Positions 1-11,269 of a stretch of 64,000 nucleotides of DNA are shown here, piece by piece. How positions within the stretch are numbered: the stretch's first letter is position 1; each line of letters begins with the position of its first letter. Made by a program: the position numbers and the translations under genes. The DNA comes from Cordilura impudica (Eukaryota > Arthropoda > Insecta > Diptera > Scathophagidae): positions 307,185,429-307,249,428 of the forward strand of contig OY821518.1 in the NCBI GenBank assembly GCA_963682025.1, in the 5' to 3' direction. The notes below the pieces were generated by a model. The model saw only the letters and a program-made list of their open reading frames with translations, did no database searches and was not told the origin of the DNA.

Positions 1-130
1 AAAATCTTAAAAAAAAAAAATACAAATTGACGCACGTAGAGTTCCACTGATAACGTACAAATTCCGTATTATTAATGTGGGATGAATTTAAAAAATTCTG
101 AACTCTTTAAACAGCCAAATTACGAAACGA

Positions 131-345
131 AAATAAATAAAATTGCACACAGAGAGTGGATTCGTTGTGGCAACTGAATTTACCAACTGAAGTTTGGTAG
201 TCGTAGGTACTATCACATTATTCTGTTGTAATTACTGAATTATATTTTCCAAATTAGCATAGACAGTATAAGTCAGCAGATATTAAATTCGCATATACAG
301 TTGCTACAATGGAATTTAAATTTAGTTATTGATTGTAGCAACCTT
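131..345. repeat. dispersed repeat, family alpha, copy 1
   Basis: About 100 bases starting with a cagagagtggattcgttgt stretch recur in diverged form at 7036-7225, including the phrases 'tttggtagt', 'actatcaaattattct' and 'aactgaatta', then a shared 'tcgcatata' segment. No coding capacity is visible. It may be the left half of the same old element whose right half is family beta, but that link is inference. Confidence 0.5.
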
Positions 346-360
346 TTGTAGGAGATATAA

Positions 361-1600
361 AAATTCACAACTTCTTAAACTTTTTGATATATTATTTATT
401 TATTTACTTTTTTTTTAAGAACTTAAGACCAAAAAAATATAAAAATATCTTACATTTAAAAAAAATATATATATATGTATACGAATCCCAAAATAAACTT
501 TTTTCCTTCTTCGTCTGCTTACAATGATTGCAAATTTTCCTTAAAGAATAAACTTTATTTGAATGATTAAAAATTAAAATTTTACAATATTCCCCTAAGA
601 AACATCTAATTTAATGCAACAATTTTTTTTTTTTGCTAATTGTTAAAAAAAATAAACTAACAAAAAAGGATGACCGCTAGAGCGAGCACCCATAGAAAAT
701 ACAAAGCTATATTTTCATACAGATTTAGAGATTAAAAATAAATTCTTTAAAATAGTGGACATCGAAGTTGGATAAATAAATAAATAAATTTTAAAGCATT
801 ATTTAAATCACTTAATAAGCTATCAAATGTAGTTTAATTTATTATTTATATATTGTCCATTTATTGTTTTTATGTCTTCCGATTTCCGTTTAAATTTGCA
901 ATCAGGTAAATACCTGATTGGCATTTTATTTACACATTTTATTTAACAATATTTCAAATGAAAATCGGAAGATATCGATCTACCTATATTTTGTGAAATT
1001 AAAAAAGTCTTATTAAAGTGAATTCAATGCAATACTAAATTATTATATTCTCTTCTCCATTCTAAAAAATTATGCTGCAATGTCTAAATTGCCTCATACT
1101 ATTGTATTGAATGTATTTTTTTATACCCATAATCTATTAAAAAATTCACTATTTGCGTCCTGTAATTAATAATGGTGGGTTTCCTTTTAATTTTCGTCTA
1201 CATACAATGGGTAACAATATATTGGAAACTTTTACAGTTTCTGAATTTAGTAGATTTGTTTTTTATTATTTTCTCGTAAAGTTCTAAAATTATGTCTTTT
1301 TTTATCCGAAGTTACTCTTTGGGGTTTTCTCTATCGAAAGATGACAAATCTGTTACAAAAAATACAAAACATATTTTTTTAGTGATCACAAAACAATGGA
1401 AACCTTTAAACTTCTGTTCCAGAGTTGATTAAAACAATAAAAGTAGAAGACGTTATGAAAGAAAACGTATAAAATCTTAACCGTTATTTAAATATTTATA
1501 GTTGCTGACGTTATCTTTCAACTGTTTTTTAAACACAATTGTATTTTTCTAATAATCTTATAATTAATTATTTTTAAATAATTGCAAGAATATCATTTTG
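361..1600. other. AT-rich intergenic DNA, nothing recognised
   Basis: Long A/T runs and short TA repeats (for example about 465-480). I see no open frame with family resemblance, no RNA gene and no inverted repeat pair that I can support. Confidence 0.5.
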
Positions 1601-1604
1601 TGAC

Positions 1605-2330
1605 GAGTTGAAAACCAGAATAATAGAGGATTTTATAGCTGGTCACAAGCAGAAGAAAATTTGTGAGAAATATTCTATGAATATATCCATAATTTCAAAA
1701 ATTATAAAACAAGTTCGTGAAATTTGCAAGAGAGTATAAAAAATTTCCAATTAACAATCTTGAACTAAAAATATGTGCTCAACCTGTTTCCCGACGAGCA
1801 ATTGAGGCTGATCTTGGTTGTTATCGCCGTGTGAAGAAACCACTGATATCAGAGAAAAACACGTGAACTGGTCAAGACGGAATTGTTCTGTTCTCTTTTA
1901 GGAACGACAATCAAAGAGAAACTGTTAAGTTTGGCGGTGGCAAATTATAGTATGCGGTTGCTTTTCGGGCCAAAAAATGGGTTTAATTCATGTAGTAAAA
2001 GAATTGTATACAGGCAAATACTAAATGTGTCCCTACGTGACCCTGGTCTATAAGTTCCAACATGAGAATGACCCAGAACATAACTCCAAAAATGTAACCG
2101 AAGGGATACAATCTAATGCAGTTAATATTTTGGAATGGGCAGCCCAATCACCATGTCTCAATCCCACAGAAGATTGATGGGAACTTGTAGATTAGAAAAT
2201 ACGGACGCGAAATTACACAAACAAGACAGATCTCTTAGAGGTATTTAATTCAGAGTGGCAAAAGGGAAAGTTTACAATTATTGTATAGTAAAGGTTTGCA
2301 ATGATTTGTCAACAGCATAAAAATTAATAC
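1605..2330 (+). pseudogene. Tc1-like transposase, decayed remnant
   Basis: Conceptual translation in several frames follows the order of a Tc1/mariner transposase. Near 1605-1720 there is an N-terminal helix-turn-helix stretch (ELKTRIIEDFIAGHKQKKIC, then SMNISIISKIIKQVRE). Near 1930-1960 there is a GGGK block equivalent to the family GG..MVWG motif. Near 2058-2090 there is QHENDPEHNSKNV, which matches the family QxDNDPKH box but has Glu where the second catalytic Asp should be. Near 2135-2180 there is AAQSPCLNPTED followed by a stop, matching the PAQSPDLNPIENLW box. Multiple frameshifts and stops make it non-functional. No terminal inverted repeats were found, so only the coding body is delimited. 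The family level is secure; the lineage within Tc1 is not assigned. Confidence 0.75.
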
Positions 2331-2348
2331 TTTCATGTTTTTTTTTTT

Positions 2349-2800
2349 ATTATACCCTATACCAAGGTATAGGTATAATGACTTTGTGCTGATGTTTGGA
2401 ACTACCAAAAATATTTGACCCAGACCCACCTTTTATTATACCGATCGACTCAGATCCAATTTCTGAGTAGAATCAATTTCTGAGTCGATTTAGGGATGTC
2501 TGTCCATCTGTCCGTCTGGCAGTCTGTGTGTCCATGTAAACCTTGTGATCAAACTACTTTGATGAAATTTGGTATATAAGCTTCTATCAGCCATAGCATG
2601 AACGCTATTGAAATTGGTGCATGTTCAGACATTGTCCCCATACAAATCATATAGATCTCGGTCAAATTGGGTTTATGTGTGTTTATTACACCTATTAATC
2701 ATAATAAAATAAACCCTATAGAACAGTTCGTAGTCATAGCCCCATATAAAGCTGCTTCCCAATCTTATTATTATCCAATTTTTTGTATTGAACTGACTGT
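2349..2800 (+). mobile_element. DINE-1-like (helentron-type) element, truncated copy
   Basis: Starts with the family head ATACCCTATACCA, then the 'gtataatgactttgtgctg' block, 'accgatcgactcag', a short GTCC/GTCT microsatellite, and 'gtgtccatgtaaaccttg'. It runs on to the 'ccccatataaagctgcttcc' block near 2750 and then loses similarity, so the hairpin tail is missing. Full-length relatives are at 26271, 47738, 57040, 58041 and 60530. Confidence 0.75.
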
Positions 2801-3099
2801 TCAAATCATCAGAAATATATTTCGTTAAAAGTTTTATAAAATTTTCGCAAATTTGTGTACACACAAAACATGGCATTTCAATATTCGATATTCTATATAA
2901 AAATTAAATAATAATTAAATTATCAAAAAATATTTATGATTTTAATTTTCTTTTATTTAATTTGTTCAAAAAAGACAAAAAAAAATTTAAATTTTTTTAT
3001 TTTTATTGTACTAATTTATATAATTTTCCTTCGGTTAGAAATACCAAATCAGGTTAACAGTTTGGTTTCTCCTGTTATAACCGAAAAATAGTTGTTAAT

Positions 3100-3390
3100 A
3101 ATAATAATAAAATTTTCGGTTTAAAATAGTTCGGTTGAAAAGGTTACTGTAATACCAATATTTAATATAATATCATGCTGCCTTAACTAATTTAATCAGG
3201 CTTCCTCAATTGAATCGGCTTAAATATTTTTATAATGACATTATTTGGTAAACGCAACTAATTTTGGAGTTTTTGGAGTTTTTCATAAGAATTGTTTTTA
3301 TATTATTAAGAATAATAATAAAAAATCTATAACCTTAATAAATTTGATTGGTAGTTACCGATTTCCAACCAATATTTGTACTGTATGTAT
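3100..3390. repeat. dispersed repeat, family beta, copy 1
   Basis: About 280 bases beginning near 'ttttcggttta' and passing through 'gcctcaattgaatcgg', 'ataatgacatta', 'ataagaattgttttta' and 'ttaccgatttccaaccaat'. The same ordered blocks occur at 8276-8570 with many substitutions. It is non-coding and ancient. Confidence 0.55.
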
Positions 3391-3399
3391 CTCGAAAAT

Positions 3400-4890
3400 T
3401 TTAGAGATGTTTCATATTATCATGATATCATAAGAGATCAAATTCATTATATTAAGAGATTGTAAGAGAACGCACTAATGTCAATTCAATCAACAGTTTT
3501 ATTAATTCGGACCACATGCAATCATACCAACAACCCACAACATCTTATTTAATAACATTCAAAATATTAAAAACAAAAACACATAATGTCGCCATAAATG
3601 TAGAAAGTCATCAACAAACTCTTCTTATATGCACACTTTCACACACACACCCACTCCCAAACGACGTATGTATGTACGATAATTTGTACGTACAAATGTT
3701 TAACATTTGCATACTCATTTAAAACAACTGTCTATATGTATGCATAAGTATACCTACATGGAAGTATTTAAAAAAAAGTTTGTTCTTTAGATGAAAAACA
3801 ACATAATAATAACAACAACAAATAACAAATAACGAAAAACTCAAAGTTGGTGCTAATCTTGCAAAGTTTATTTAATAAAAACTCTAAATAAAACCAGCAA
3901 TTCTTAAAAGTTAAAATAAAATAAAAAAAAAAACTCAAACACACATGGAATATAAACTTTTCAAGAAGAGATAAATAAGAACAAAAAAGAAAGCATACAT
4001 AGTAGCAACATTGAAATAAATTGCACTCTAAAAACAAAACTACACACACGTACATTATTTTTGTTATGCGATGAACACATATGCAGCAAACAAACTCATT
4101 AAAGAAAGCACATCACACTCTCCTGCACAAACAAAACTCATTCATAATATAAATGGTAATAGGCATTGTGTTAGTAACGTCAATAACATGCACATGTATG
4201 TGTGCACGCACCTACTCGTATGTGTATACTACTAGCGCTAATACTACAGCCTATAGTTGATGGTGATGCTGCTACTGATGATGATGATGATGGTTGAATA
4301 CAACTAAAGACTTAAAAAAACTAATTTTATTAAACCTGAAATATTTATGTTAAATCCATGATTTAATTTGCTCTTCTTGATAAAAAAAAAACTTTTTGAC
4401 AACAACTAAATCGGTAAATCGGGTGGAATTTTTCCGGAATTGCATTTAAAATACATTCCTTGTAGCCCCCTTATTTTAACTATGTTCACATTGTTCATCG
4501 TAATAAGTATTACCAAATTTATACAACTAACAACACTAATGTAGAGTAATAAAAAAGAAAACATATTGCAATTGAATTATTGGATACCACTGTTTCATAT
4601 TATTTTGTGGATTTGTACAGATTATAATGTAAACAACTCCGGTGACTAAGTTTTCAAACTCATAAGAAGACAAAATAATTAAATCTAGCAGAAGAAATTA
4701 AATTTAGTTACTTAGGATTATATTAATTCACACTATCAATAATCTACACTAGGCAACAACAAATTGACAAATGAGTGCACTTTGAAAGATGAAGTTATGG
4801 ATAAGTTAAGTTCTTCACACACATACTGTATTGTGAGCTGTTAAATTCAAAAATCGCATGGATTAGTTTTTTTTTTCGTTTTATATTTAT
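3400..4890. other. intergenic DNA with simple repeats only
   Basis: Contains short CA-rich and TG/GT-rich stretches (about 3640-3680 and 4190-4220) and a GAT-type trinucleotide run near 4262-4290. I see no gene, RNA gene or bounded element. Short open frames here lack any family resemblance. Confidence 0.5.
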
Positions 4891-4897
4891 ATTATTA

Positions 4898-5020
4898 AAT
4901 AGACTCAGAAAATGATTCTGAGTCGACCGGTATAATAAAAGGTAGGTTTTGGTCAACTATTTTTGGTAGCTACAAACCGCAGCACAAACCCATTATATCT
5001 TGGTTGTAAAGGGTATAAAT
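4898..5020 (-). mobile_element. DINE-1-like element, head fragment
   Basis: Inverted fragment holding the 'gactcagaa..gattctgagtcga' palindrome, 'ccggtataataaaaggt', the 'actatttttggtagctacaaa' block and a terminal 'gggtata'. Only the microsatellite-proximal head of the family is present. Confidence 0.6.
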
Positions 5021-5029
5021 ACTGAATTC

Positions 5030-6470
5030 GAAATATCGGGCAGATCGGAGTAAACGTTCTGGATCCTTGAATTTGAAAAAGGGAATAATTTAAAAAAAAA
5101 ATCAAAATTTTAAAATTTATGAAATCAATTTTTTGTTACTAAAATATCTGGAATAATTGAGCATATTATCAAAAACAAATAGATTAATTAAAAAAAAAAA
5201 ATTTTTTTGGTTTTTTTTTAAATTTCCCGTAGCTGACAGGACTCCCAAGATGAAATCCGGTCGGCCTAAAGTTCTATGTAGTACTTTTAGATCAATCTGC
5301 AGATATTGCCTAAAGCCGATGTTCGAAAGAAAAATGACTTTCGACTCCACCGTATTATCACATCTATAAACGTCAAATTAATATTTAACATAATGCCGTA
5401 TAAAATATCGGTTCAGGGACATCTTTCATACCATTTTTCATGACAGTATTCGAGATAATACGAATAAATAAACTATTTATGGCTCTCAACTTTGTTCGGT
5501 TTTTTATTTTCTCGCTACCTTTTTTTTCCTAAATGACTTTGTTGTTGAGGTCATAAATTGACATAGAAAATTATCAGAAACCTAATTTAAATGTGATTGT
5601 TATGTATTTGTTACCTGAATAAGTTTATATCGGCTTTGAACTTTATAAAAGATTTTGGTCCTAATAAGATTTTAAGTGGAGCCAACTACGCGTAGTGTCC
5701 CATAGCTACGATGCCATACATACAATCGGCTTCACTTATTTTTAGAAAGACTGCTCGTAAAAGAATTCAAACGTTTTTATGTAACGCTGTTAATCCAAAC
5801 AAATAGGGAGACCAAAGTTTATCTTTGTTTTCTTTTTGTTAGTTTTTAACATTCATTGGCAAGTAACTTAAAATTTGTAACCAAACAAACATATGTGCAT
5901 ATTTTTCTAGGGATTTACGGAATGAACATTATTGAATTTTAAGCATAAATAACGAAAAACTATTGGTAAAGTACTTTTGTTGCACAATCACGTACTATAA
6001 TAAGCCTCTAAGGGCTAAAAAGATGTTGGAAAGATTTAAAGTTCTTAGTTATGGGGTTGGCATTTGCTACATGACAAATTTTTATATATAAAATTTTAAA
6101 AGAATTTATGATTGAAAGAAGTGTTGCATTTATGAAAATGTTCCAAACAAAAATTTACATAATTTGTTTTTACTCCTAAAAGTACACTTTAATTATTATT
6201 TGTTCTTCAGTCTAAAAATATGTTTTAAATTTAATAAAAATGTTGCCCAATTACTGGCATATACAATAGAAAGTGTGCATAAAAACCATTTACAATCAAA
6301 AAAAAAATAAAACAAAATTAAATAAATGCTTTCCACATTTCGCAAAACAATGATCCGACACATATAACGCTGTATTTGCTCTTTTTTCGTTTTTTGCTGG
6401 CGTACGAAAATAATGTTGATGCAGAATTGCAACATTTATGGTGGCATATGGTTGCTTATGTTTGGCCGAA
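5030..6470. other. upstream region of the DIP-like gene, no bounded feature
   Basis: AT-rich DNA 5' of the signal-peptide exon. The region just before 6514 carries CAA/ACA-rich sequence (6481-6500), common in fly 5' leaders. No promoter element could be placed with confidence, and no TATA or Inr call is made. Confidence 0.4.
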
Positions 6471-6513
6471 TCAAAAATAAACAACAGCAACGACAACAAA
6501 ACGTGTTGAGTTG

Positions 6514-6769
6514 ATGGGCCCCTGGTACATAATTGGAGCCCTCCTTCTGATATCGGCAAGAACGGGGAACTCCACAAATGAAATCATAATACCGCGACAA
6601 ATTGGCAGCAGTATCGTGAACACACATGTCGCCAACGGCATGCATCATCATATTACAAGAACATCTATAACAACAACAGACAACAAAGGTACCGTCGTCA
6701 GTGGTAATGGGGTTATAGTGGCAGGCGGATCAGTGCACGGTTCAATTGGAACATCATCGTCGCTCAACA
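6514..6769 (+). CDS. DIP-like immunoglobulin-superfamily receptor, exon with start codon and signal peptide (partial gene)
   Basis: Eighty-five codons plus one base. Translation begins MGPWYIIGALLLISA, a typical secretory signal with an uninterrupted hydrophobic core, followed by a low-complexity Ser/Thr/Gly/His linker that includes an NST glycosylation sequon. ATG 6514 is the first in-frame Met after the stop at 6478-6480. The exon ends at a strong donor, ACA|GTAAGT (GT at 6770-6771), in phase 1. Joined to the exon at 15485 the frame stays open and makes a Thr codon at the junction, which supports the pairing. The base composition is richer in GC than its surroundings, as expected for coding DNA. 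The protein would enter the secretory pathway and be displayed on the cell surface. Identity as this gene's first coding exon is inferred from phase, signal peptide and position; an alternative is an unrelated short secreted product. Confidence 0.6.
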
Positions 6770-7035
6770 GTAAGTACACCATTTTTTCCACCGTTATATG
6801 ATAAACAATAATATACAAACATACGTAGTTACATTCATATATGTATGAGTAGTTATGCTGCATGATACTAAGAAACATTATTTGCGGTTGTACAATATGA
6901 ACTGACGAAAGTGGCACTTGTGCAAATTGTATTCACATACTCGAAAAAAAATCATATATGAACGAATCAATCTGTCTTTTTAATTCGAAATATTAATGTA
7001 GCAAAAAAATGTTATTGTTACCAATAGCGGAACAT

Positions 7036-7225
7036 TCCACCAGAGAGCGGATTCGTTGTTAAAACCGAATTTGCTGTCAATCGAATTTTGGTAGTTTGTA
7101 CTATCAAATTATTCTATTGTGATAACTGAATTAAAAATGCGATTGATTAAAACAATTTTAATAAGACAGATCTTATTTATTCTTGACCGCTACAACAAAA
7201 ACAAATAATCGCATATATAATTGTA
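7036..7225. repeat. dispersed repeat, family alpha, copy 2
   Basis: Diverged counterpart of 131-345. It starts 'cagagagcggattcgttgt' and shares the 'ttttggtagttt', 'actatcaaattattctatt' and 'aactgaatta' blocks. Confidence 0.5.
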
Positions 7226-7860
7226 TAATCATATCGTCAGTCAATTGACCAAATTTTCATCTTGTATTACAGAAAATAATTTTTACTAAGTTTCCCACTG
7301 CTGGATACCTTGTATGCTTGAAATCTCAAGAGACTTCATCGTTCATCATGAACGTTTGTATACTATTCGTTGTAGAACTTGCGGGTAATCTATACAGGGC
7401 TGGGTGTACTGCACATAACATGGCAAATAATTTCTAGGTTATGTAGCTTCTCACAAACAATTGTATACTCGCCAAATGCTGTAAAAGCAGTTTTTAAGCC
7501 AGTTATCTTAAATAAATGCCTGACAGTCACGAATGGTTTAATGTGTTGCAATATGGTACTTGAGAACTTTTATCAGTACTCTATTAATTTCTGAAGATAT
7601 CTACCCTTGTTTTTCTTAAATAGAGCCATAACTGTCCCACAAAAACTTCATGCCAGGTGGACTTGAAATCTATAGCAACGGGTACTTCATGAATACAATT
7701 CCATTTTTTAAAAATAATTTAAAAATATTTCACTCGTTGTGTTTTGATTTATAATATTTAATTGTCAAACAAAAATTTTCATGTTTTAACTTTATTTTCA
7801 AAAAGTGACATAATAAATAAAAATTCGGTCTGACTAACCATTTTTCTTCTTTTAATAGTA

Positions 7861-8258
7861 CTAGCATAACCCAGCACTCGAAATTCGAGTGCAAATTCTA
7901 GAGAATAATATTTTTTCTTTCAATTTTTTTTTAATCTTTATTCAAATATATAAAAAAATTTATAATAATAAATAATTTTATAAGAGCATAAAGGTATGCT
8001 AATCAATTTTATGCAATTCACAATTCAACACATGGCTAGAATTGATTAGCACCCCTTTAGGGCCTTGTAAAATTATTTGTTATTAATATTTTTTTTTATT
8101 TAAAATAATATATTTTTAATACATATTAAACATAAATTTTAAAATTCTGTACTTCTCCTTCTTAGGAACTATAACTAAGCCAATTTTCACACTCCTACGT
8201 GCCCGCATTATGCTTAAAAATGGATGAAAAAATTTTCCTTCACGTATTAATATATAGA
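7861..8258 (-). mobile_element. non-autonomous Helitron-type element, subfamily B
   Basis: On the minus strand it begins TCTATATATTAATACG and ends with the hairpin GCACTCGAATTTCGAGTGC, then 'tgggttatgCTAG' followed by T. A 5' TC, a 3' hairpin a few bases from CTAG, an A/T insertion site and no inverted termini are the Helitron hallmarks. The interior contains 'atgcgggcacg..ggagtgtgaaaattggc' and 'gttatag', shared with 38936-39324 and 53170-53578. No helicase is encoded, so it would need a helper. Confidence 0.75.
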
Positions 8259-8275
8259 TTTACAATAGTATATAT

Positions 8276-8570
8276 TTGCTACAATATCTGCTAACATATT
8301 TTCGGTTTAAAAAATTTTGTTATAATAGAATTAGTTGTTGCAGTCACCAATATTTAGGATTGAAGCGTGTTGTTCTCAGTTTAATTAGGTTGCCTCAATT
8401 AAATTAGTTTAGTAATTTGTATAAAGACATTAATTATTAAATGGAACTAATTGTGTTGTTATAGATACCTTCATTTTAGAAGAATTGTATTTATATAATA
8501 GCTGTAAAAGAAAATCTATTGTATTTTAAAATATTAAACACTTACCGAATTTCCACCAATCTTTTTTCTG
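8276..8570. repeat. dispersed repeat, family beta, copy 2
   Basis: Blocks 'ttttcggttta', 'gttgcctcaattaaatt', 'ataaagacatta', 'agaagaattgtattta' and 'ttaccgaatttccaccaat' follow the order seen at 3100-3390. It lies directly beside the Helitron at 7861-8258, which may have split the alpha and beta halves of one older element. Confidence 0.5.
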
Positions 8571-8994
8571 TGTGTACTTTCCAACAATATTTCATTGCAG
8601 TAAAATATATTTTACGTATAGAAGCAATTAAATCATTTATAACCTCACAATTATGAGAATGTTTATTAAAATTCAAAATCAATTGTTTATTGTTTATATC
8701 CCTTAATAGAAATATGGGCACCCGTTTTAATATCACTAATCCGTTTCAAAATCAAATAAATCGAAAAATCTAGAAACAGCGAAAAATTCGCAAATTTTGA
8801 AAGCGAATTCTACAACAGAGGAATATTCTAAGTAAAAGTATCAAAAAATTTTCAATCGTAACTAAGAAAATTTTATTAAAATCTGGCATTACCATCATAG
8901 AATTCTAATATACCGATTAACTTAAACTTATTTCCTCTGAGTCGATTTACTGATGACAGCCCCATCCATATCTTTATATAATCGTACTAAATAT

Positions 8995-9115
8995 GTCCAT
9001 GATCGAAATGTGATTCTAAGTAGACTGGTATAACAAGAGTTGGAACTAGGTCAAGTATTTTTGGTAGTTGCAAACATCAGCACAAACTCATTATAACCTA
9101 ACCATATAGTGGTAC
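8995..9115 (-). mobile_element. DINE-1-like element, head fragment
   Basis: Decayed inverted fragment with 'gattctaagtagactggtata', 'tcaagtatttttggtagttgc' and 'aaccatatagtggta'. A short plus-oriented 'tctgagtcgattta' piece lies just upstream at 8937-8955, suggesting local rearrangement. Confidence 0.5.
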
Positions 9116-11269
9116 ATTTGCAAAGCCGAAGCCAAAACAAAAAATCTAGTAAACCCTTTAGTGTCCAAGACTGCCTTACTACGAGTATTATAAATTAAAT
9201 TATGAACTGTAATTTTTTTACCACAATCGTTTAAAATAGCTTTTGGTATTTCTAAGTACCAATTTTAAAACCTATAATTGCTGTTTTCATTTAAATATCT
9301 CTATTTTAAAAATTTTATTTATCACTCTATTTGACTTCTAATGTTTTATTAATTGTTATTTCTTGAATTCCAAAACCCCTTTCAGCATTTATGGATTAGA
9401 GTGTAAGAGTGTAAGAAGTAACTTAATAGAAAATGCTACTTCACTGATTTCAAGGTACTCAATTTATGAAGTCGGCATGTGTGTACATCTTGCATGTAGT
9501 AAATATTATATGTATATATTAAATTTAAAATCATAATACTGTTGCCTTGTAGTCTTACAGACTAAGCTTAATAATTTAATATTAAACAACGAGATTTCCC
9601 ATATATCTACCATCATGCTCAATAACATTTAGGCATATATTGATATCTACTTATTTAATTAATGGAAAACATAGCATAAATGAATGTGTTAAAAATCTAT
9701 TGTCTTTTAAATTATATGTATTAAGAATGAATTCTCGTTCAGTATTAAAGCACGAATGGATGTTTACTCCAAATACATACCTACGAGTACGTACATATAT
9801 TGAATTAACGCGTATGAGGAATAATATTCATGTATCATATCATGCATGTGATGTACACATGATACATTACATAAATACAGTATTCTTCAAACGGTCATTG
9901 TACGTACACAACAAGTTTGATCAGTCTAAAAAAAAACTTTTAGGCAAACTTACCATGTAATATCTTTAGTGAGTCATAGAAATATGTTTTAGATGCCGAA
10001 CACGTTCTACAATTGCTTTTCAGCATGACAATTTTGCAAAAACATAACGAACAGTTTTTAATGGTGGTAGGATGTGCAAACAGAATCATAAAAAATATAA
10101 AATTCATTTGAAAACTAGAACATTAGTATAAAATCCAGCCTTAAAACTAACTTTTTTGTATTGAAAACTTAACCTGTGGCGAATTCATTAGGACGTAGCG
10201 ATTTATCCGGTTTGTATGTAAAACTCAATTATATTAAAGTTGGATAGAATTTTAAGTAAATGCTGTAATTAGTTAGATGTGTACAGTTCGACTTTTTATT
10301 ATTTAGAAATTACAACATATGACCATGTTTGAACCTAGGACACTTTCCCTTTAACCGTGATGTAGGCTGATGTATAAAGGACTTGATTTTAAAGTTAAAT
10401 GTTTATATGTTAATAAAGATTAATGGGGCTTATGAAATCAATATTTGTAGGATATATAACACATAAATAACAATTATTAATTGAATCACCGTTATGCCGT
10501 TCTTAATAGCTAATTACACTTAATGATTGGATAAAAACTTAATAAAATTTATTTAACTAAAGCGTTATAACTTTTAAACCTGCATGGTCGAATAGGCCAT
10601 TATTAAGGAATTACATTAAAAATGATTAAGGATATTTAAAAAAAAGCGCAATGAATTTTGGAACATAGAATTTTTTATACATACACTAGTGTAACGATTT
10701 GTTTATTTATTGAAATAACGTAAAATGTTGGTATTTATCAATGTTCCCATTTGTCTTAAATCAGGATACAATATTTGTGTTCAATGGGGAAATATCGCTA
10801 TTTCAATATAAAAAAATAACAAACATTTTTTCTGAAAGTTTTTATGGATAATTTTGTGTTCCCAATTAATGGTTATAGCCCTAGTATACATATGTAAACC
10901 TACACTAGCAATGAGATAATCAGAAAAAACATACCAACTGTGTTGTTGCCGTTTTAATGGATGTTGCTTTTGTTGTTTTTACTTTCGGCTGGTCATATGT
11001 CATGAACCCACATAAACAAATAAAATATCCATGGGAGTAGAAATGAAATGAGAATTCAAAACTGAATATAAATTTGAATATAAAGTAATGTGTACAGAAG
11101 TACCAGTAAATAATAATGTTGGTAATACATACATGCAATCATAAAGAATTATAAATATTTAAAATATTAAGAATGACATATAAATATTTTTTATTCATAT
11201 AATTAGTATTGATAAATTATTACTTTCAATTCCCAACAAACATCTATTATCCACAAAAAGTTGTTAGGG

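Noticed and set aside
5117..5369. Overlapping open frames on both strands
   Set aside because: Short, mutually overlapping and without recognisable motif or splice signals.
9640..9960. 106-codon plus-strand open frame
   Set aside because: No domain, no signal peptide and no family resemblance; composition equals the AT-rich surroundings. Likely chance.
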